Positions 18,445 to 24,472 of a DNA stretch of 24,472 bases are shown here, in pieces. Numbering within the stretch: position 1 is the first letter of the stretch; every line of letters starts with the position of its first letter. Below the pieces are notes generated by a model. The model ran no database searches and had not been told where the DNA came from. It saw only the letters and a program-made list of their open reading frames with translations. Source of the DNA: Chalciporus piperatus (taxonomy: Eukaryota; Basidiomycota; Agaricomycetes; Boletales; Boletaceae); assembly GCA_038093975.1 (NCBI GenBank), contig JBBPTG010000324.1:1-24472 (forward strand), given 5' to 3'. A program made the position numbers and the translations under genes.

Positions 18445-18912
18445 TCACAAGGGAAGGTCGATTCCGCCGGTGCCTCGTTTCCAATCAGGATTCTAAGAGA
18501 ATAAAATGACCACACTGGAAAAAAAACTGAAGGGGGACAAGAACGTACAGTCAATTGCCGTTCCACCATTTCATCGGAGCTTCGCTTCCAGTCAGGGGGG
18601 GACTAAGATAAATAAATAGAATCAGCACACCGAAAAAAATAAACTGAAAAAGAACAAGAATGAACAGGCACCTGTCGTCCTCCTAGTATTTCGCCGGGGC
18701 CTCGCTTCCAGTCAGGATTCTAAGAGAATCGTATGAGCACACCGAAAACAGCTGAAAGGGGACAAGAACACACAGTCAACTGTGCCTATAGCCAAAGTCG
18801 CCATGAATCAGTCCGTCCTCAGGGAACCGAAGTATAAAGGGCCACTTACAACGGGGATGGAAAACACTGCAGCTGCAGCAGTCACGACAAACAATAAATG
18901 CGAGAACTGCAT
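18445..18912 (-). CDS. KEP2: secreted KEX2-processed peptide precursor with three tandem peptide exons
   Basis: Five exons on the minus strand (18912-18850, 18785-18774, 18719-18672, 18602-18549, 18492-18445) are all multiples of three and separated by phase-0 GT-AG introns of 64, 54, 69 and 56 nt. They encode 74 residues with no internal stop. Residues 1-19 are a signal peptide (MQFSHLLFVVTAAAAVFSIP). Then come three units each containing PDW and Lys-Arg (KR at 30-31, 47-48, 64-65). Cleavage after KR would give GPGEILGGRQSPPDW, SSDEMVERQLTNPDW and the terminal GTGGIDLPL. Exon 1 is the same length as in KEP1 and both promoters share a TATA-like element. KEP1 exon 2 is reduced here to AQLT, but its VE(R/Q)-like end reappears inside exon 4. 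KEX2-processed repeat proteins are known in fungi, some yielding pheromones or ribosomal cyclic peptides; which of these applies here is unknown. Confidence 0.7.
18470..18800. repeat. Three tandem repeats of about 110-120 bp, each one exon plus intron of KEP2
   Basis: On the plus strand, units begin at about 18471, 18580 and 18699 with G(C/T)(C/T)TCG(C/T)TTCCA(A/G)TCAGG, followed by TCTAAGA-type sequence, an A-rich run, CTGAA and GACAAGAA. Each unit holds one PDWKR exon and the intron preceding it. The middle unit has diverged most in its intron (AAATAAATAGA insertion). Confidence 0.88.
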
Positions 18913-18979
18913 TGTTTAGTTGTTGAAGGGGATGTGGGGTAAGCAGATATGCTGGGGTAGGTTGGTAGCGAGAAGGCGG

Positions 18980-18990
18980 CTTTTATGCAG
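18980..18990 (-). promoter_or_regulatory. TATA-like element of KEP2
   Basis: TGCATAAAAGC on the minus strand lies about 70 nt upstream of the KEP2 ATG, matching the position and sequence of the element before KEP1 (TGCATAAAAAGC). The leader between it and the ATG is pyrimidine-rich in both genes. Confidence 0.45.
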
Positions 18991-19265
18991 AGGCTCTTTT
19001 AATCGTAAAATGACACCTGATTTCTCAAACTGGACCATGCACATGCACATTGGCTGATTTCTGAGAGAAAGGTGAGAATGCCGCCCTACCAGGGGCCTAA
19101 GAATTGGGTTTTTTTATGACACGATTCAGCATGTGACAAGGTCCGTTGGCGGTCTACATGGTGAACATGGGAGTAACTCTGGACCAACTGGTAGTTGGGT
19201 GGGTTTGGGGAAGGAACAGGGGACCACCAACTGATCATTTCCGAGAAATGCACGCGGGACCGTTC

Positions 19266-19520
19266 CATCATCTGACCGCATGGCAGACGCGACGCCGTTC
19301 CCCCTGAAGAACGCTGGAGAAGGAGATGAGATGAATAGAGACAAAAACTCGAAGAAGAAAGAGCAGCGGGACAAGAACTTGAACCTAACGACTCACAAAC
19401 ACAATCATCTGACCGCATGGCAGACGCGACCCCGTTCCCCTGAAAAACGCTGGAGAGGGAGATGAGATGAATAGAGACAGAAAGAAGAAAGAGCAGCGGG
19501 ACAACAACCCAACGACTCAC
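19266..19520. repeat. Two tandem copies of a roughly 137 bp unit upstream of KEP2
   Basis: The unit starts CATCTGACCGCATGGCAGACGC (first copy from about 19269, second from about 19406) and runs through CGTTCCCCTGAA, GAGATGAGATGAATAGAGACA and GAGCAGCGGGACAA. The copies differ by small indels. On the minus strand each looks like GTGAGT...CTCCAG followed by a short GNGVASAMRSDD reading, so it resembles an intron plus small exon, but no complete gene can be built around it. Confidence 0.85.
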
Positions 19521-19529
19521 CACTGGCAA

Positions 19530-19879
19530 CACGCGATTGTTGGCGGCGTCAATATCTTTCAAACGAGGGACGAGAGCCGGTCTCGGACACGATAGGGGAA
19601 GCCATATGGGTGTGACCGGTGACCTGCCATGTGAATGGGGAATTAGACGAACCCGTCCTCGCTGGGCTGATCGAACGAAGGAGCATCCTGCTGGTCAACG
19701 AGATAGAAGACGAGTTACCAACTGAGTTCAGAGTAGGCACACCGAGACAGGCGTGTGATCGGCGGTATGGCCCAATCAAGTATCAGTGGTCCAAGCGGCC
19801 TTGAAGAAGACTCTTAGTTGATCAGGCCTCAGGCCCCAGGGTGCTAGTTTGAAAGTGTCGAGTCGCCCATCCAGAGTCA
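19530..19879. other. Unassigned stretch with a small plus-strand frame
   Basis: A frame from about 19619 to 19804 (no ATG) reads as plausible acidic protein (GELDEPVLAGLIERRSILLV near its start, ending YQWSKRP). It resembles nothing I know and has no partner exon or match elsewhere in the window. It may be a further relic exon carried into this mosaic. Reverse-strand frames here start with non-ATG codons. Confidence 0.25.
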
Positions 19880-20315
19880 GCTTGTGGCGTGTTGCGCGAT
19901 GGAATCGAGGTGTCGCAGCAACGAAGTTCAGAATTGCCAAGCTTGTTTCATGATCGCACCAACTTGAATTGCGGCAGGCCCGCCATCCTCACAAAATGGA
20001 CCAACCTAGTACACGCTATCCATTACGTCAGTGGAACTACTTCGTACGGTACGTGACAGTTCTCGTGGTCTTGCGCCACAAGGGCTGACGTTTTCTCCAG
20101 GTACATATTTGGGCAACTTCCACTTCGCCGCTTTACAAATTACATAAATCTGGTATGATGTTGTCGCTCGTGGACAAACTTGAAACAGGTGCTGCGAGGC
20201 ACGGAAAACGACACTTTTTCTATGCGTCGCCCCGATCAGTCTTGATGCTGAAATTGAGGCATGGAGAGGGCATTCGCTGGCTGTTCAGGGTCAAGGTACG
20301 TCGGCGGCTGGGTCC
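19880..20315 (+). pseudogene. Inverted relic of the Argonaute N/L1 region
   Basis: The plus strand here follows the minus strand of about 11740-11350. Shared are GCCAAGCTT, CACGCTATCCATTACGT (CATGCTATCCATCACGT in the parent), the donor GTACGTGACAGTTCTCGTG, GGTGCTGCGAGGCACGG, and CAGTCTTGATGCTGAAATTG with the following GAGGCATGGAGAGG. It carries a roughly 40 bp deletion after CACCAACTTG and other indels. It also contains about 50 bases after the donor, ending TTTTCTCCAG and then a short exon-like stretch, that are missing from the main Argonaute copy. Confidence 0.8.
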
Positions 20316-20324
20316 ACCTCAAGT

Positions 20325-20425
20325 GCCAATAAGATCGTTGTTCAAGTACGCGAGACCTCGCAGTTGAAGGATATACGTACGGAGGTATTGGAGATATCGT
20401 GAAGGATATCTGCTAGAGAGGTATA
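20325..20425 (+). pseudogene. Relic of the 3' end of the HET gene
   Basis: This copies 16831-16925: GATCGTTGTTCAAGTACGCG, GAGACCTCGCAGTTGAAGGA, then GAGGTATTGGAGATATCGTG and the downstream GGATATCTGCTAG. Only a few substitutions separate the copies, so this is one of the younger fragments. It follows the Argonaute relic with almost no spacer, although the parents lie about 5 kb apart and in opposite orientation. Confidence 0.88.
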
Positions 20426-20484
20426 TTTCTAGGGAATTGGCACGCATTGGATACAGAAGCTGAGGTCAAAGTCATCGCACGGAC

Positions 20485-21090
20485 AACTCTCACTGAACCT
20501 GATGGCTTGTACCTAGTGATACACCAGCGACTCATGTGAGTATCTCTTCCAGACCTTCTCTCAGATATGATCATGCGGTTGTGTTGGTGCTGATTCACAT
20601 TGGCTTGCGCTCTGGATAGCCGTAGCCGTATGGTGTCAAAGCTCTCGAGGAAAACGATGGCTTCACGAACGCCCAACTTGTGTGAGTCGCTCATGCAGTC
20701 ACCTCTTCCCCCATCGCGTTTCTAGCCATGCTCAACTTGGTCGAAACGATCATGAACCTCGCCTACACTTTCCTCGCACACATCCCCAACTAGACGAAGA
20801 CGGGATCATCGTCTAAATTTCAGACATACCACTGAATTTATGGAACTTTGTGATTGTAGGCCGTGGAAGGAGGGGAAGGAGAGCAGAAGTACTTGGGGCT
20901 GGGGAAAATATCTCTTTAGCTATTTCAATTTCCTCGTGCATATGCGTACTATTTAGATCTTATGTACCAACAAATCCCTCGAACTCACATGTCGATATAT
21001 CCCAGGTGGTCGTAACTCTGTGCCAGTGATATAGTTCGACCAAGCATAACTTCTCCAGCATACATATGGTGTTGAACGTTGAATGTGCCA
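20485..21090 (+). pseudogene. Relic of the multi-pass membrane protein gene and its 3' flank
   Basis: This follows 8185-9290. AAGCTCTCGAGGAAAAC, GATGGCTTCACGAACGCCCAA, CTCGCCTACACTTTCCTCGCACAC and later GGAACTTTGTGATTGTAGG are shared with the parent at 8325-8380, 8470-8500 and 8960-8975. About 400 bases (8510-8915), holding the last two coding exons, are deleted, and CCAACTAG introduces a stop at the join. It cannot encode the protein. Confidence 0.88.
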
Positions 21091-21345
21091 TCGAGAGGCG
21101 TTATTTAGAAGACCTTTCACAGAAATAAAGCATTTAATCTCCCTCAGACGGAAGCGGGAGAGGAAAACGGATCATTCGTGGGCATCAGTACCATGTATTA
21201 TTGCAAAAAAAAAAAACACAACAAGCCTCTATGGTAGGTTGGCTTTACATAAATCATCATGATTCCGCATCCAAAATTCCATTTTGAATAAGCGATGCGT
21301 TAACTTGTCGTCGCTCAAACGTTCATGGGTTCCATGAGAATAAGT
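21091..21345. other. Spacer with an A homopolymer
   Basis: This lies between the membrane-gene relic and the 3' end of the MFS transporter gene. A run of 12 or more A residues occurs at about 21205-21217, which could be a remnant of a retrotransposed or polyadenylated insertion or simple slippage. No gene is seen. Confidence 0.4.
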
Positions 21346-23471
21346 CTAGTTTGTGTTTGTGGTTGGGTAACCAACGTCAACGTATGCACGCATGCGTGCG
21401 CCGTAACGAATCGTGAGCCAAATTAAGCTACATATCTCATCAACCCCAGACGGAGAGGAACGGCAAGACGAAGCACGTACAAATATCCGAACACGGCGAG
21501 GACAGCAGAGAGGTTGTTCGTCGCTGCTACGCCAATAGTCTGGACGGCTGGTATGATCAGCGCCGACGTTGGCGCGAGAATGAGTGACCTGAAAGCACTG
21601 CGAGTTTCGATGCGCAAAACGCATGTTATGTCAACAAGCAAGAGCCCATGAACGGGATCGAGACACGTACGATAGGGCTGCCATCACTTCTATGCTCCTG
21701 GCAGGCATGATGTCGACGCTATACGCCCCGATCGGTACAAGGACCAAATCCACCTGACGATGAATCCAACACGTCACTTCCCGCTTATTAAGACTTCATT
21801 AGTTCGACTCACTCCCAGACCGTTTACAAAGAGGCAAACGAGGTTGATAGCCAATCCGATCGGCCCGTCGACGAACGTCGTCGTGAGACCAGCTACCGTG
21901 AGCGAGACAGGTATCGCGACGAGAGAACCGAGCCATACCGCCCGAAGGCGGTCCTCAGGGACCCACACACCTCCCCTAGATTCCTTGGCGCGTCGAACGA
22001 CGATATCCGAGATGCGCCCAGCGATGGGAGCACCAGCTACTAGCGTGGTACGCGTATTAATGTCGGAATGAAGGGGGTGGGATGGAGTGGGCTTACCAAA
22101 GTTGCCGAGTCCGTTGGGGAGGAAACAGGCGCCGATGAGGCCCGTGCTCGCGATTCCATATTTAACACCCTTTAAAGGAGTCAGCGAAACAAGTGTCAGG
22201 CGAATGCGTTGGTGCACGCACGATGGTGTACGCGAGGGGTACCAAGAGCACTGTCATATCCGAGTCATCAATGAGGTGCGTCACACACACTCGACGAAGA
22301 ACGCACCATAGTCTGAAAGGATCGCAAATGCATTCGTCAACGCCTGAAACCAGGTCGGTTTTAAGCAAAAACCTGTCTATGAAGGGAACATACGACCGCC
22401 ATGATGTTTGGACTTCGTAGAAGCGACAAGCAGCCAAATGGGTTCACGAGCTTAAACGGGAGCCTCTTCGACCCCTCAACTTTGTCGATTCCACGTGTCC
22501 CAGGATGTGCGGTCTCGGGGAGGAAGATGGTGAGCAAGAGAAGTTGTACCACTCCCCACAACCCCAGGACGACTTGGAATCCGCGCCAAGACCAGTATTG
22601 AGCGACAGCACCTTAATGGTCGAAACAACCGATCAATGTTCATCAGATACATTAGACTCAAGAAATTACCTCCACTCATCGGTGCGAATGCTAGTCCGAA
22701 CAACGTCGCCTACGTCACGCATTAACACTGTGCTCATTGTCACGAGCCTATCCAACATCACTCACCCCAAAGAAAGTCCCCATGGCAGTCCCACGTTCCT
22801 CAAGTCTGTAAATATCCCCGATAACAGCACCTCCAATGGCCAGACCACCAGAACATCCAAAAGTTTGTACGAACCTCCAGAACAAAAGTTCAGGCAATGT
22901 TGAAGAGGCTGCAACGGCGAAACTGCCCAAAATCATCCAAGGCAATCCCCATAGATATATCGGCCGCCGACCATCTCATGAAGCGAACCAGGGATCGAAA
23001 AAAGGGCGTTAGTTGATATGTGGATACGTAGAAAGGGGGCTTACAGAACGAAGTTTGGGAAGACCAAAAGAGGATTCCGAACGCGGCCGCGAGGACAGAA
23101 AGGCTCACTGCCAGACTAGTAGAACGACATCCAAAACGGCACGACCACGCACAGACATCGAACCACATACCTCACATCAGCCGGCGACGAACCAAGGTCC
23201 GCTGATATCTGGGGTATCGAGGGTACAAAGCACCCACCCACGAACACTGATGGGGCACATCCACACGAGTGCGATCGAGTAATGTTCGATCAATAACTGT
23301 AGCAGAGGTTGTGCGCATATACGCACTAGGGAGGAGTCCAGCGATTGAGACGATGATGAGGATCATTCGTTTTTGTTGAGGACTGAAGCGGTCATAGATG
23401 GTATTGGATGATTGGTCGAGCTCGTCAGCGCTAGGCTGGTCTCCCAGCAGGGGGCTCTCTTCAGTGGACAT
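21346..23471 (-). CDS. Major facilitator superfamily transporter, DHA1-like (drug:H+ antiporter type)
   Basis: Thirteen exons join in consistent phase to an uninterrupted 468-residue protein: 23471-23327, 23246-23171, 23115-23045, 22974-22766, 22709-22670, 22611-22394, 22343-22307, 22250-22222, 22169-22097, 22039-21813, 21753-21671, 21597-21481, 21427-21346. Introns are 50-80 nt. The N-terminal cytoplasmic tail contains EESPLL, an acidic dileucine-type motif that can direct proteins to vacuole or endosome. MFS motif A is seen as GILFWSSQTSFYGRRPIYLW between helices 2 and 3. GDIYRLEERGTAMG, FLPETAHPGTRG, RISDIVVRRAKESRGGVWVP and a final TIRYGARMRAYVDVGY are typical of fungal DHA1 members. It probably exports small molecules by proton exchange across the plasma or vacuolar membrane; the substrate is unknown. 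Three exons are only 29, 37 and 40 nt. No biosynthetic partner is visible nearby. Confidence 0.9.
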
Positions 23472-24371
23472 GAGAGATCTGGATGAGCTGAGAGGTCCTT
23501 ATTGAAAGATTAGAAGGGACGCGGACGATGTCGTCACTGTCGGCTGCCTGGCAGGTGGTCTATCGAAGACACCGCTATCACAGGAAGAGAGATGACCTGG
23601 AGGTGAACGAGACTGCCTGCTCGCTACCTGGCACGAGGGCAGAGTACTATGGCCTGGGTGACGAAGCGAAGAGGCAAAGGAAGATAGGCACGTTTTGCAC
23701 CCGTATGGTTGGAATCTGGATTGCCAGCCCATCTGCAGCCTGCAGGACATAAGTAGCCGACTCTCAGAGTCGGCAAAAAACTGGTCTAGCTAATAGCGTA
23801 GTATAGCTAGAATGTCGATGCCGGCGGTCCAATCAGAGCCCTCGTCAAGCCCTCGCGTAGGCCTTCAAGAGTCGTCAAGCGATAATGTTACTCACTAGCC
23901 GAGTGTTGAGTTTTCACGAAATCACAGCCAATCGCTCACCTTGATCTCGGTCTCGGAGGTTCTTTCTCCCGGGCCGTCAGTGAGTCTGACTTGGGCTTTG
24001 GAGCTGCTGACTAAGTGTGTGGGAGGGATGACTCTCTGTTATCTGTTATCTGTGTAATCTCTGGAATTTAGTTGACACAAGTCCAAGCCTTGAGGATGCG
24101 ACACCGCGGAAGAGATCAAGTGTTGGCAAGAGTCTTTTCCGCCCCCTTTCCCTCCCTGTTTCTTTTCTTGTCTCCTGATTTATGCTCACGAGAGATGAAC
24201 GTTCCCAGCAGTCCAGCGCTCGGATCCTCACGTTGCCCAAATACAGAACTTGAAGAAGATGGCCCCCGGCGGTCGACTCTCGATTGAGTCCGTATAAGAA
24301 TCTTCGATTTGGAAGTTCGAACCTCCCACGCAGCACAGCCAAATGTTAAATACTCGCAAAGCTGGTAGACA
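23472..24371. other. Promoter side of the MFS gene; no further gene seen
   Basis: Short competing frames occur on both strands (23499-23752, 24046-24342), with no motif and mostly non-ATG starts. A short repeated element TCAAG(C/A) with CCCTCG occurs near 23840-23880, and TGTTATCTGTTATCTGTG is a small direct repeat near 24038-24055. This stretch must contain the MFS promoter and, if the next call is right, a forward promoter. Confidence 0.4.
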
Positions 24372-24472
24372 ATGCCGCACAAGTCCAAGTTTGCGTTCGA
24401 CTTCAATTCGTTTGTAACCATGTCTGGAATTCCTGATACTACAGCGAATGGCTTGGAAGGGTCTTCACCTCA
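24372..24472 (+). CDS. Possible 5' end of a gene running off the window
   Basis: The ATG at 24372 opens a frame (MPHKSKFAFDFNSFVTMSGI, then PDTTANGLEGSSP) that is still open at the last base. A second in-frame ATG is at 24420. Only 33 codons are visible, with no motif, so it may be a real first exon or a chance frame. Confidence 0.3.
   Translation, partial: MPHKSKFAFDFNSFVTMSGIPDTTANGLEGSSP

Larger units (their letters stand above)
18106..19330 (-). repeat. Inverted segmental copy of the KEP1 locus (about 5200-6620)
   Basis: Read on the minus strand, this block runs parallel to 5200-6620. It contains upstream patches (CCTGTTCC near 19210), the promoter, exon 1, introns and peptide exons of the KEP gene, and the 3' flank (ACGGGATT near 18440, TCGATAGATAGTTTCC near 18242, GACGATCGC near 18112). 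Similarity is clear but interrupted by deletions in the flank and by tandem expansion of the peptide exon. The junction with the HET relic is near 18105. Confidence 0.7.

Noticed and set aside
18470..18800. CRISPR-like or satellite interpretation of the spaced repeats
   Set aside because: Only three units with diverged internal sequence in a spliced eukaryotic gene; they are explained by exon-intron duplication.
19086..19562. 158-codon reverse-strand frame with a hydrophobic N-terminus
   Set aside because: It lies in the KEP2 upstream region, runs through the 137 bp tandem repeat as if it were continuous coding sequence, starts without ATG, and resembles promoter sequence of KEP1.
21200..21220. 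Poly-A run as proof of a retrotransposed gene copy
   Set aside because: The adjacent membrane-gene relic retains intron sequence (GTGAGT and following bases), so it was copied as DNA, not from mRNA.

Overview
The window reads as genomic DNA of a mushroom-forming (agaricomycete-type) basidiomycete. The genes are interrupted by many short GT-AG introns (about 50-80 nt), both strands are used, and several proteins belong to families typical of these fungi: a HET-domain protein, WD40 repeats, a basidiomycete-type protein of unknown function, an intron-dense DHA1 transporter and small secreted peptides. I saw no rRNA, tRNA, CRISPR array or complete transposon.

Layout: (i) 1-2290 has no gene I can assemble, only a possible decayed membrane-protein fragment. 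(ii) 2295-3264 (+) is an intact four-exon PPOX-fold flavin-type protein with a C-terminal membrane anchor. (iii) 5673-5979 (+) is a three-exon, 56-residue secreted peptide precursor with a KEX2 (Lys-Arg) site, called KEP1 here. (iv) 7316-8002 holds an uncertain ORF, and 8005-8847 (+) an intact five-exon multi-pass membrane protein conserved in fungi. (v) 9755-9919 (+) may encode a very small secreted protein. It ends inside the 3' end of a damaged Argonaute gene, complement(9910-11967). (vi) 12155-13501 (-) is a frameshifted gene of a basidiomycete family of unknown function, followed by a WD40 gene (13833-14849, +) and a HET-domain gene (about 15066-16904, +). (vii) 17800-21090 is a mosaic of rearranged, partly decayed copies of the left half: pieces of the frameshifted gene, the HET gene, the KEP1 locus (inverted), the Argonaute, the HET 3' end and the membrane gene. 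(viii) 21346-23471 (-) is an intact 13-exon DHA1-like MFS transporter. (ix) A new gene may begin at 24372 and run off the window.

The most striking feature is within the mosaic. The inverted KEP1 copy, KEP2 at complement(18445-18912), appears intact, and its peptide exon is present three times in tandem. Every exon is a multiple of three and every intron is phase 0. The gene therefore predicts a 74-residue secreted precursor with three PDW-Lys-Arg units, which KEX2-type cleavage would turn into two 15-residue peptides and one 9-residue peptide. Three 110-120 bp tandem repeats visible in the DNA are these exon-plus-intron units.

The second notable item is the Argonaute. It keeps N, L1, PAZ and most of PIWI, but PAZ is joined in frame almost directly to PIWI with no MID domain, and three of the catalytic positions are substituted. 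Frame lesions suggest it is a pseudogene. The HET, WD40 and Argonaute genes all belong to self/non-self or genome-defence families, so 9.9-21.1 kb looks like a fast-changing accessory region. Family names are from recognition of motifs by eye. No database search was run.
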